This document shows positions 1 to 7,220 of a stretch of DNA of 49,410 nt, piece after piece. Positions within the stretch are counted from its first letter, which is position 1, and every line of letters begins with the position of its first letter. The stretch spans positions 1 to 49,410 of the forward strand of contig ATWC01000022.1 of NCBI GenBank assembly GCA_000421045.1, in the 5' to 3' direction. The translations under genes and the position numbers were made by a program. Below the pieces are notes generated by a model that made no database searches, was not told the DNA's origin, and was given only the letters and a program-made list of their open reading frames with translations. The stretch comes from Lachnospiraceae bacterium NK4A179. GTDB taxonomy: Bacteria; Bacillota; Clostridia; Lachnospirales; Lachnospiraceae.

Positions 1-65
1 CAATATGTGTGATTACTCCTATAAGAAAAGATAACTTACAGTTTAACGGAGGAAAGGGGGTTGTT

Positions 66-653
66 ATGAAAAACGTGACTATAAAGAAATTGTCCTTAGA
101 ATTAAAAGACGATTACCTTGATTTTTTTGATAATCGAGCATTTTCTGATAATAATCCCAATGGACCTTGTTATTGTACTTCGCCGAATCAAGATGAAAAA
201 ACTATAAAGCAAATGGTTAGTGAGTTCCAAGCGAATGGAGTAAAAGAAACCATTAGAAAATATGCAGTAGAGATGCTTGATAAAGGTAATATAAGAGGAT
301 ATCTGGCGTTTGATGGTGATATATCAATAGGCTGGTGTAATGCAGCCGATATTGATAGTTACAAAGGATTTGTGCCGGATTTTGCCAGAGATAATATGTG
401 CGGAAAAACAATCTCGATTGTGTGTTTTGAAATAGCTCCTGAATATAGGGGCCAAGGTATAGCTTCAGCATTTATTGAACAAGTATGTGTAGATGCAAAG
501 GCAAAGGGATATGTTGCTGTAGAAGGTTATGCCAAAGTTATCGAACATCGTGATGAGTATGATTTTACGGGGCCTATCCATCTTTACGAAAAGGCTGGAT
601 TTTCCCGAATTACTGAGCAAAATGGCGTAGCTGTTATGAGGAAGTTGCTATAG
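66..653 (+). CDS. GNAT family N-acetyltransferase
   Basis: This 195-residue protein has the acetyl-CoA binding signature of the GNAT fold around the motif YRGQGIA in the middle of the protein, followed by a helix and the C-terminal beta strand expected of the family (IHLYEKAGFSR). The ATG at 66 is chosen because a strong GGAGGAAAGGGGG ribosome binding site lies just upstream; an in-frame ATG further upstream lacks one. Family members transfer an acetyl group from acetyl-CoA to a small molecule or protein amine; the substrate cannot be told from sequence. The N-terminal part carries a PCYCT segment, a cysteine pair that may bind metal or be incidental. The gene is AT-rich compared with the genes after position 3200 and is followed by a good terminator, so it is probably monocistronic. 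Confidence 0.8.
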   Translation: MKNVTIKKLSLELKDDYLDFFDNRAFSDNNPNGPCYCTSPNQDEKTIKQMVSEFQANGVKETIRKYAVEMLDKGNIRGYLAFDGDISIGWCNAADIDSYKGFVPDFARDNMCGKTISIVCFEIAPEYRGQGIASAFIEQVCVDAKAKGYVAVEGYAKVIEHRDEYDFTGPIHLYEKAGFSRITEQNGVAVMRKLL

Positions 654-779
654 ACAATAGCACGTTATACCGGAAGTTAATCTTCCTAAGGGGGTGCAAG
701 TAGTATTTTACCCGTTAAAAAACTACGTTTTGACTACGATTCACGAAAGATAAAACGGCTCCCTCAAAATACACATTGT

Positions 780-807
780 GCATTCTGCAGTTGCAGAGTG
801 CTTTTTT
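780..807 (+). terminator. Rho-independent terminator after the acetyltransferase gene
   Basis: GCATTCTGCA (780-789) pairs with TGCAGAGTGC (792-801) with a 2-base loop and one T-G wobble, followed by six T residues. The rest of 654-950 holds no gene: there is a weaker AT-rich hairpin near 690-725 and the phased repeats listed separately. Confidence 0.75.
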
Positions 808-819
808 GATAGAAATTAG

Positions 820-928
820 GAAGAAACAGTACTAAACGCAGGAATTAGTTTTGAAGAAATGGAATAACGCCCTTGCAATCTTGAAGAAACGGTACTATAA
901 TCTATTTGTGATTTTGAAGAAATGGAAC
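820..928 (+). repeat. Four phased imperfect direct repeats upstream of the AAA ATPase
   Basis: The 13-mer GAAGAAAYRGWAY occurs at 820-832, 853-865, 883-895 and 916-928, so start-to-start distances are 33, 30 and 33 bases. The copies alternate between a form ending in CRGTAC and one ending in TGGAAY. The last copy ends about 22 bases before the ATPase start codon. Periods near three helical turns would place the copies on the same face of the DNA, which suits a protein-binding array. All four also lie in one reading frame (LKKW/LKKRY-like), interrupted by a stop, so a degenerate coding origin is possible. Confidence 0.7.
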
Positions 929-950
929 AACATTGTTTTGAGGAGCTGAT

Positions 951-2288
951 ATGTTCAAAAGAAAAGCCCTAGAAAAGCTAAAAAATTGGAAAGAAAGAAA
1001 GGCGCCAAAGTATTCTGTGCTTTTGGAGGGGGCCAGGCGTGTTGGAAAATCGACAATTGCCGAAGAATTTGCAAAGCAGGAGTATAGGTCATATATAAAA
1101 GTGGATTTTGCCAACATAACACAGGATGTCCTTGATGTGTTCGATGATATAGCAAATCCGGACATTTTCTTTCTTAGATTGCAAACTGCAACGGGGATAA
1201 CATTATATAAAAGAGAATCCGTCATTATATTTGATGAGATACAACTTATGCCAAAAGTACGTCAGGCTATAAAATACCTGGTTGCGGACGGAAGATATGA
1301 CTATATTGAGACTGGTTCTCTGATCAGTATAAAAAAGAATGTCAAGGATATAGTGCTTCCATCTGAGGAAATGAAAATACAGATATATCCGATGGATTAT
1401 GAAGAATTTATGTGGGCCATTGGAAATGATACTTATGGCGTATTGCGGGATTTATATAAGCTTGGAAAGCCGGTTGGAAATTCCTTAAACAGGAAGCTGA
1501 TGCGGGATTTCAGAATTTATATGGCGGTAGGTGGAATGCCCCAGGCTGTAGAAGCATATGTGGAAGGCAGGAATTTTTCAGAAATCGATGAAGTAAAGAA
1601 AGAAATCATAGATTTATATAAAGACGATTTCTTCAAAATTGATGATACCGGACTGATCGGAAGAATGTATGATTCTGTTCCAACGCAGTTGGCAACGGAT
1701 AAAAGAAGCTATGTTATTTCGGCAGCTACGGGCAAAAAAAAGATTGATAAGGATTTAGAACGTTTACATGATTTGCTGGATTCAAGGACTGTATTATCCT
1801 GCCATAATGTCCTTAATCCGAGCTTAGCGTTACCTCAAACGAGAGATGATGATATGTTCAAACTATATTTGGCTGATACAGGGTTATTTACTACCATGAT
1901 CTTCAGATCGTCAGGGAAGACGGATGAAAACATTTATACGAAAATGTTAAGTGATTCGCTTCCTGCAAATTTGGGATATTTATACGAAAATGCAGTTGCT
2001 CAGATAATCGCCGGATCGGATATAGATCTTTATTATCATACATGGGAGAAAGAAAACAGTTCTCACTATTATGAGGTTGACTTTTTGCTTGCTTCAAAAA
2101 CAAAGATAGTTCCGATTGAAGTTAAGTCATCCGGAATTGGCAAGCATGAATCAATTACAGAATTTCAGAAAAAGTATTCAAAGCATGTTGCGAAGGAAAT
2201 ATTGCTATCACAAAAAGATATAGGCAACCGTGAAATGTTGAAATTATATCCAATATACATGTTACCATTTTTAATTGAGGACTTGTGA
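951..2288 (+). CDS. AAA_14/DUF4143 family ATPase with PD-(D/E)XK-like C-terminus
   Basis: A 445-residue protein with a Walker A loop GARRVGKS at residues 27-34 and a Walker B segment VIIFDEIQ near residue 90. This is the arrangement of the large AAA_14 plus DUF4143 family common in Clostridia, spirochaetes and archaea. The C-terminal domain carries D377 followed by E390-V391-K392 (EVD then IEVKSS), the spacing of a PD-(D/E)XK nuclease fold. The biological role of the family is not established; association with mobile DNA or toxin-like loci is commonly proposed. An SD-like GAGGAG lies immediately upstream of the ATG. Four direct repeats precede it. The gene is AT-rich and lies in the island-like left end; the HD-domain gene follows after about 50 bases and may be co-transcribed. 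Confidence 0.85.
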   Translation: MFKRKALEKLKNWKERKAPKYSVLLEGARRVGKSTIAEEFAKQEYRSYIKVDFANITQDVLDVFDDIANPDIFFLRLQTATGITLYKRESVIIFDEIQLMPKVRQAIKYLVADGRYDYIETGSLISIKKNVKDIVLPSEEMKIQIYPMDYEEFMWAIGNDTYGVLRDLYKLGKPVGNSLNRKLMRDFRIYMAVGGMPQAVEAYVEGRNFSEIDEVKKEIIDLYKDDFFKIDDTGLIGRMYDSVPTQLATDKRSYVISAATGKKKIDKDLERLHDLLDSRTVLSCHNVLNPSLALPQTRDDDMFKLYLADTGLFTTMIFRSSGKTDENIYTKMLSDSLPANLGYLYENAVAQIIAGSDIDLYYHTWEKENSSHYYEVDFLLASKTKIVPIEVKSSGIGKHESITEFQKKYSKHVAKEILLSQKDIGNREMLKLYPIYMLPFLIEDL

Positions 2289-2337
2289 AAGGATAGGTAA
2301 TATCTTTCAGTTAAAACGGCTATGGGGGATAGCACAA

Positions 2338-2922
2338 ATGAACGCAAGGGAGTTTTTGGAAATATTGCATGTTGCAGAAAAGCTGAAAGATACACCTCGG
2401 CACTGTACTACGTCAAAAGGCAGAACAGAGAGCGTTGCCGAGCACAGTTGGAGGATATCCCTTATGGCGATGTTGCTACGGCATGAGTTTCCAGAGGTAA
2501 ATATCGATAAAGTTGTTGATATGTGTTTGATACATGATCTTGGAGAGTGCTTTACCGGAGATATACCTACATTTGTTAAAACAGACAGTGACCGGAAAGT
2601 TGAAGATGATCTTCTTTCAAAATGGGTAAAGGCCATGCCTCAAGAAGTATCTGCGGATATATCTGCACTATATAGAGAGATGGATGAGCAGAAGACGCCG
2701 GAAGCCAAGCTTTATAAGTCTTTAGATAAGTTGGAAGCGTTGATTCAGCACAATGAATCACCATTGAAGACTTGGTCGGAGAATGAATATGATTTAAACA
2801 TGAAATATGCGTTTGATACCGTGGCCTATTCAGAGTGGTTGACTGGCTTACGTGAAGAGATACTAAAGGATACCATAAATAAAATAGAGACAGAAAAAGA
2901 ACTTTGTAATAACAAACAGTAA
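2338..2922 (+). CDS. HD-domain phosphohydrolase (YfbR/HDDC2-like 5'-nucleotidase)
   Basis: A 194-residue protein with the metal-binding HD pattern: a histidine in the segment ESVAEHSWR, the HD doublet in LIHDLGE, and a later aspartate in SLDKLEALIQH. The order and size match the HD_3 group that includes E. coli YfbR and human HDDC2, which dephosphorylate deoxynucleoside 5'-monophosphates. The ATG at 2338 is preferred over an upstream in-frame TTG at 2275 because a GGGGGA ribosome binding site sits eight bases before it and because the family begins close to the first helix. Its short distance from the ATPase gene suggests a shared transcript. A role in nucleotide salvage or house-cleaning is likely; a defence role (nucleotide depletion) is possible given the accessory setting but is only speculation. 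Confidence 0.8.
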   Translation: MNAREFLEILHVAEKLKDTPRHCTTSKGRTESVAEHSWRISLMAMLLRHEFPEVNIDKVVDMCLIHDLGECFTGDIPTFVKTDSDRKVEDDLLSKWVKAMPQEVSADISALYREMDEQKTPEAKLYKSLDKLEALIQHNESPLKTWSENEYDLNMKYAFDTVAYSEWLTGLREEILKDTINKIETEKELCNNKQ

Positions 2923-2971
2923 CAGTAACCCGAAAACAGAACAAGATCCACAGAAATAATTTCATGAAATC

Positions 2972-3018
2972 GGAATAAATTGTGGAATAAACAAAAAAGT
3001 TAGAACAAAAGTTAGAAC
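2972..3018. repeat. Two pairs of short direct repeats, both with 12-base period
   Basis: GGAATAAA occurs at 2972 and 2984, and AGTTAGAAC at 2998 and 3010. Both pairs are offset by exactly 12 bases. They lie in gene-free DNA beside the 3' end of the tRNA-Pro gene, where integrase arm sites of integrative elements are often found. Confidence 0.45.
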
Positions 3019-3051
3019 TGTAACGGTTTGATAGAGGGGAAACTTTAGAAT

Positions 3052-3089
3052 AAAAAATCGCAAACCCTTGTAAATGACAGATTTGCGAT
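3052..3089 (-). terminator. Terminator of the tRNA-Pro transcript
   Basis: Read on the minus strand, ATCGCAAA (3089-3082) pairs perfectly with TTTGCGAT (3064-3057) across a 17-base loop and runs into a T tract (3057-3052). Confidence 0.7.
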
Positions 3090-3092
3090 CAG

Positions 3093-3166
3093 TCGATGCG
3101 ACAAGATTTGAACTTGCGACCTCTGCGTCCCGAACGCAGCGCTCTACCAAGCTGAGCCACGCATCG
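3093..3166 (-). tRNA. tRNA-Pro (anticodon CGG)
   Basis: The minus strand folds as a 74-base cloverleaf: acceptor CGATGCG/CGCATCG, D arm GCTC/GAGC, anticodon stem CTGCG/CGCAG enclosing loop TTCGGGA (anticodon CGG), and a T arm GCAAG/CTTGT with loop TTCAAAT. The discriminator is A; the 3' CCA is not encoded. A minus-strand reading through this gene gives a false peptide typical of tRNA genes. The 3' end faces the AT-rich left end of the window, the usual orientation for an integration site. Confidence 0.93.
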
Positions 3167-3209
3167 ATTGTGTATATATGATGTATAAATCACAGATACA
3201 GCAACGCCT

Positions 3210-3238
3210 ATAATACAATAAAGAATTGAGGGTGTCAA
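3210..3238 (-). promoter_or_regulatory. Consensus promoter of tRNA-Pro
   Basis: On the minus strand TTGACA (3238-3233), a 17-base spacer and TATTAT (3215-3210) form a near-perfect sigma-A promoter. The -35 box overlaps the stop codon (3235-3237) of the EAL gene upstream. Confidence 0.8.
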
Positions 3239-5169
3239 GAAGGCCGGTGGTCTTCGGAATTAAACTTGTTTACAAATCTGATGAAGTCAGCTTCCGCCAA
3301 AGGCTTGGAAAAATAGTAACCCTGGACCAGGTTTGCGCCTGCGTCGAGGACCAGATCGAGCTGTTCTTTTGTTTCCACGCCTTCCTGTATAACATTCATC
3401 CCCAGTCTTCTCATCATTCTGATGGAATCCATGAGCAGTTTCTTTGAATTGCTGTCATTATCGCTTGCCCAGAGCAGTCCCTTGTCGGATTTGATGTTGA
3501 GGAAATCCATGTTGACGATATTTGTAAGGTTTGAATAGCCGGTACCGTAGTCATCAAGAGAGAAATGAAAGCCGGCTTTCTTCAGCTCTTCTATTGAAGC
3601 GGCAACGGTTGACGCGGCAGAAAGGGATGCTGATTCGGTTATCTCAAGATTTATCTGGCCGGGCTTTATTCCGTGATCGGACATGCTCTTCTCAAACTGT
3701 TCCTTTGTGTTTGAAAGGATAAGCTGGTAAATGCTTAAGTTTACTTCTATATATTTGAGCTTAAGGTCTTTGAATTCCTTTGTTTCCATGAAACGGCAGA
3801 CCGATTCGAAAACGATGCGGCCTATTTCGCCTATGAGTCCGTTCCTTTCTGCGATGGGGATTATCTCATCGGGAGGGAGGAAACCAAGCTCCGGATCCTT
3901 AAGTCTGAGCAGGGCTTCGGCAGAATAGATCTTTCCTGTTCCTGCAAGCCATATGGGCTGATAGAAGATCTGGAAACGGTTTTCGATTATGGCTCTGCGC
4001 AGAGCCTCTTCGACCTGTACGCGTCTTGCGAGGAAATAAAGATCCTTGCCTCGCTGTATGGACACTCCGGCTTTTTCGATATGACCGCTGTCATCGGCAA
4101 GCTCCAGAAGCAGCTCCGGATCATGTACTTCTTCGGGGACAAGTGCCACTCTGATCTGCACATTAAAATCCAGCTCTGCATTCTTGTAGATCCAGCCCTC
4201 ATTGAAGCGGACTTTGATCTTTGAAATGGTTTCTTCGAGCTGATCATTTTCCTTGTAGAGATAAATGAGGCTGAAGTTGCTGTCAGAAAGCCTGTAAACG
4301 AAAATATTTTTGTCGAGTTTCTTGAGCCATATGCACATCATATGAAGCAGGTCGCTCTGCTCATCATAATGGAGCATGCGCGAGAAGAAACGGTAATTTG
4401 TCAGATTGAGGCTTATCACAGCATACTTGTGGCCTGCATGTATAAGCCTTATGTTTTCCGAAACAAAAGCTCCTCTGTTGTAGGCTGCAGATGCTGAATC
4501 TATATCCTTGTCTTCGGATTCTATGGTGAGCATGATGCCGAGCATTGCTATGGATTCCGCAAATCCCTCGATCTGCAGATTGATGTATATTGCCTGTATG
4601 ACTAAGCCGAGTATGCTCAGGCCGAAGAAGTACCACAAGGTGATGTAGTCGGTTTTGCTGAGCGCTTTTCTGTAGCGGATCATGAAGTAGATGCTGACCA
4701 GTACATAAAATGTCGCAAGAATATACAGAACGACGGCTAATTCACCACGGCTGTATGTGCCGGAGGCATCAAACAGGAATATTTTATGATGAAAGGGATT
4801 GGTAAGGATAAGTGCTTCGCCTATTATCATTGGCGAAAGTAATAACAGGTAGTATCGTTTGCTGCGTCCTATACCCACACCGTTTACATGCATGATATAT
4901 ACGGTATAAGCGGAAGCGAGAGTGAGGTGGAAAACAAAATAAACATACATACAGGCAACCCTTAAGAACAGCTGGCTGTCTGTGCGGATGCCTTGTGAAT
5001 AGAGCTGGTTGCCAATAAGATCTGCAAGAGATGTTATACCCACATTCACAAGTATGTACATGTATATATAGCTCTGGGCTTTCTGAAAAACCCGCCTCTT
5101 GTGTGTGTAAAAGAGGCATGAAACAGAAAGAATGAAAGCGCAGAGGTAGAATACGGAATTCATCATCAT
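3235..5169 (-). CDS. Membrane-bound EAL-domain protein (c-di-GMP phosphodiesterase)
   Basis: A 644-residue protein. The N-terminal ~220 residues hold about seven hydrophobic segments, like the 7TM/MHYT-type sensor regions of such enzymes. A GGDEF-like middle domain lacks the GGDEF motif, so it is not a cyclase. The C-terminal EAL domain looks complete: E418-A419-L420 in SAEALLRL, IEVNLS, NLEITES, LDDYGTGYSN, a lysine and aspartate in IKSDKG, and the late glutamate in IQEGVETKEQ. It should hydrolyse c-di-GMP at the inner face of the membrane. The first of three consecutive ATGs (5167-5169) is taken as start because GAGG sits nine bases upstream; a TTG at 5184 would lie inside that site. It is transcribed away from the next EAL operon from a promoter that shares its -35 region. 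Confidence 0.85.
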   Translation of the reverse strand: MMMNSVFYLCAFILSVSCLFYTHKRRVFQKAQSYIYMYILVNVGITSLADLIGNQLYSQGIRTDSQLFLRVACMYVYFVFHLTLASAYTVYIMHVNGVGIGRSKRYYLLLLSPMIIGEALILTNPFHHKIFLFDASGTYSRGELAVVLYILATFYVLVSIYFMIRYRKALSKTDYITLWYFFGLSILGLVIQAIYINLQIEGFAESIAMLGIMLTIESEDKDIDSASAAYNRGAFVSENIRLIHAGHKYAVISLNLTNYRFFSRMLHYDEQSDLLHMMCIWLKKLDKNIFVYRLSDSNFSLIYLYKENDQLEETISKIKVRFNEGWIYKNAELDFNVQIRVALVPEEVHDPELLLELADDSGHIEKAGVSIQRGKDLYFLARRVQVEEALRRAIIENRFQIFYQPIWLAGTGKIYSAEALLRLKDPELGFLPPDEIIPIAERNGLIGEIGRIVFESVCRFMETKEFKDLKLKYIEVNLSIYQLILSNTKEQFEKSMSDHGIKPGQINLEITESASLSAASTVAASIEELKKAGFHFSLDDYGTGYSNLTNIVNMDFLNIKSDKGLLWASDNDSNSKKLLMDSIRMMRRLGMNVIQEGVETKEQLDLVLDAGANLVQGYYFSKPLAEADFIRFVNKFNSEDHRPS

Positions 5170-5193
5170 ACCGGAATACCTCAATTTACAATT

Positions 5194-5247
5194 ATTATAC
5201 CCTGTTTGGGCAAAATCTTGAAGAGGGTGTACCCCTTGGTGTAAAAT
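5194..5247. promoter_or_regulatory. Back-to-back divergent promoters with overlapping -35 boxes
   Basis: Minus strand: TTCAAG (5222-5217), 17-base spacer, TATAAT (5199-5194), serving the EAL gene that starts at 5169. Plus strand: TTGAAG (5218-5223), 18-base spacer, TAAAAT (5242-5247), serving the operon at 5292. The two -35 hexamers occupy five of the same bases, so RNA polymerase could hardly occupy both at once. Confidence 0.6.
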
Positions 5248-5291
5248 GATCGTGGCGTTTTGTACACAAAAAAGGGAAGGGGGGAACCGGC

Positions 5292-7220
5292 ATGAGTCTG
5301 AATATCAGTTTTGCGCTGGCCGCTGTTTTCCTTTCTTTTTTTGCGATAAATAACCTGCTTCGCATGAACAAGGTTCACAGTCCGCAGAATGCTTTGTTTC
5401 TGTATCTGGCCATAGATAATGGCTTCACTGCCTGTTCTGCAGTTGCGGAAGTGCTTTTAAGAACGTATTTTCCCGATAAAATCCTTTTTCTTTCCATAAG
5501 CAGTTTTGTTTATTTCCTTACACATCTGCTTATAGTTCCGTTTTTATTCTTATATATATGTTCGCATATCATGTCATGGCATAGTTTGCATACAGCGGTG
5601 AAAGTGGCTGTCGTTGCCCCTATAGGTGTGGCGCTGGCTGCTCTTTTTTCAAATCCGTTCACCCATGTCATCTTTTATTATTCCGAAGGCGGAGTTTACC
5701 ACAGGGGTTACGGTATATGGATCATTTATGCCATAGCCGCTTATTACGTGGTTGGTATAGTTATAGTATTGCTGCTCTACCGGAAGCGTGTCCCGGTGCG
5801 AAAGATAAATGTGGTCATTTTCACGCTGGTCTTTTCACTGATCGCTGTGGTGCTTCAGGTGTTCTTACCTGATTCATCCATAGAGGTGCTTGCGGTTGCG
5901 ATAGCAATAGTCATCTGCTTCCTGTTCATACAGAATCCGAGGGAACAGATGGATCCGGATTATCCGGCTCTTTCGTTTCAGTCGATGTTGGAGACGATCC
6001 ATTCCGAATTCATTCATGGCATAAGCTTTGATGTGATATATATCATCGCCGACGACTATACAACTTTTGCCGGCGAGAATATAGACAGGGAATTTGTTGA
6101 TGAGTATCTAAGCTTCATTGGGCAGTTTACGAATGGCGGGATCCCTTACCGTGTACGGGAATATGAATATGCATTAGTTCTGCCGCAGCCCGGAGAAGAA
6201 CAGTCCGAAAGAATTGTTAAAGAGATAGAGGCGCGATTTAAAAAGCCATGGATGATATTCGGAAAAGAAGTGGAACTGGGCCTGCGTCTTATTCGTGTGC
6301 GTGTTCCGGAAGATGTTAAGGATGAACAGATCCTGATCGCGCTGTTCAGACAGTTTTCCGGGGAAAAAGATGTTGAAGGCGTACGCACCATGGCTGACTT
6401 TGATCTGGCGGGGATCGACAGGACCATAAAGATAAGCGGGGCACTTACCAGAGCTATGGATAAGCATGGTCTTGAGATGAGATATTCGCCGGTCTATTCG
6501 CCGGCGAAGAGCCGTATAGTGGGATTGCAGGCAGCAGTCAGGTTTTTTGATGAAGAGACCGGATATGTTTATGATGATGAGATATTCCGTTTCGCTGAAC
6601 GGAGCGGGCATATCATGCAGATCAGCGAAATGATCTTTGATAATACATGCAGATTTATCAGCGAAAATAAACTGGATGAGAAAGGAATCTCTTTTGCAGG
6701 TATCAGGATGTATCCTGCGATGGTGCTTCAGTACGGTATTTTTGATAAGCTGCGTGAATCCGTGAAAAAATACGGAGTAAAAACATCTGATATATATCTG
6801 ATGATATCAGAGTCTATGCTTGCACTTTCCACTGCGGAATTCAGGAAAAACATGTATGACATGGAGATGGAGGGGGTAAGGTTCTGTCTTGAGGAATACG
6901 GCAACGGTTACACGAATCTGGCTACGATATACGAGCTTCCGATAAGAACGCTCAAAATTAACCGTTCGGTGATACGGGCTTCAATGGATAACGAGAAGGC
7001 CAAAGTTACGGTAGGTGCAGCAATGGAGATGGCACATGATCTTTCCATGCAGACAATGGTAAGCGGGATAGATGATAAGAAGTATTATGAAATGATCGAA
7101 AGTCTGGATGTGGATTATGCAACAGGCAAGTTTTTCTACGAACAGCTTGACGAAGAGTCGTTTATGAAAGTTTTAGAGGATGAGTCTGCAGGCCCCTCCG
7201 GAAAGGGGGCGGCTAAATGA
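5292..7220 (+). CDS. Membrane protein with degenerate EAL domain
   Basis: A 642-residue protein built like its neighbours: about seven membrane segments in the first ~215 residues, a degenerate GGDEF-like region, and an EAL-fold C-terminus. The catalytic pattern is broken throughout. EAL is replaced by LQA (about residue 412), the VNLS asparagine site by IRMYP, DDFGTGYS by EEYGNGYT (residues 534-541), KID by KIN and EGVE by SGID. The domain should therefore be unable to hydrolyse c-di-GMP and may bind it, or act as a receptor or partner for the active enzyme encoded next. A strong purine-rich SD (GGGAAGGGGGGAA) precedes the ATG. The stop codon overlaps the next start (ATGA), so the two are translationally coupled. 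Confidence 0.85.
   Translation: MSLNISFALAAVFLSFFAINNLLRMNKVHSPQNALFLYLAIDNGFTACSAVAEVLLRTYFPDKILFLSISSFVYFLTHLLIVPFLFLYICSHIMSWHSLHTAVKVAVVAPIGVALAALFSNPFTHVIFYYSEGGVYHRGYGIWIIYAIAAYYVVGIVIVLLLYRKRVPVRKINVVIFTLVFSLIAVVLQVFLPDSSIEVLAVAIAIVICFLFIQNPREQMDPDYPALSFQSMLETIHSEFIHGISFDVIYIIADDYTTFAGENIDREFVDEYLSFIGQFTNGGIPYRVREYEYALVLPQPGEEQSERIVKEIEARFKKPWMIFGKEVELGLRLIRVRVPEDVKDEQILIALFRQFSGEKDVEGVRTMADFDLAGIDRTIKISGALTRAMDKHGLEMRYSPVYSPAKSRIVGLQAAVRFFDEETGYVYDDEIFRFAERSGHIMQISEMIFDNTCRFISENKLDEKGISFAGIRMYPAMVLQYGIFDKLRESVKKYGVKTSDIYLMISESMLALSTAEFRKNMYDMEMEGVRFCLEEYGNGYTNLATIYELPIRTLKINRSVIRASMDNEKAKVTVGAAMEMAHDLSMQTMVSGIDDKKYYEMIESLDVDYATGKFFYEQLDEESFMKVLEDESAGPSGKGAAK

Noticed and set aside
690-730. 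AT-rich inverted repeat as insertion sequence end
   Set aside because: No transposase, target duplication or partner repeat is visible.
820-928. Possible CRISPR array
   Set aside because: Only four 13-mers with short spacing of 17 to 20 bases; no palindromic repeat and no cas genes nearby.
2962-3150. Minus-strand reading frame across tRNA-Pro
   Set aside because: It is the familiar false peptide produced by translating a tRNA gene (DAEVASSNLV) and has no ribosome binding site.
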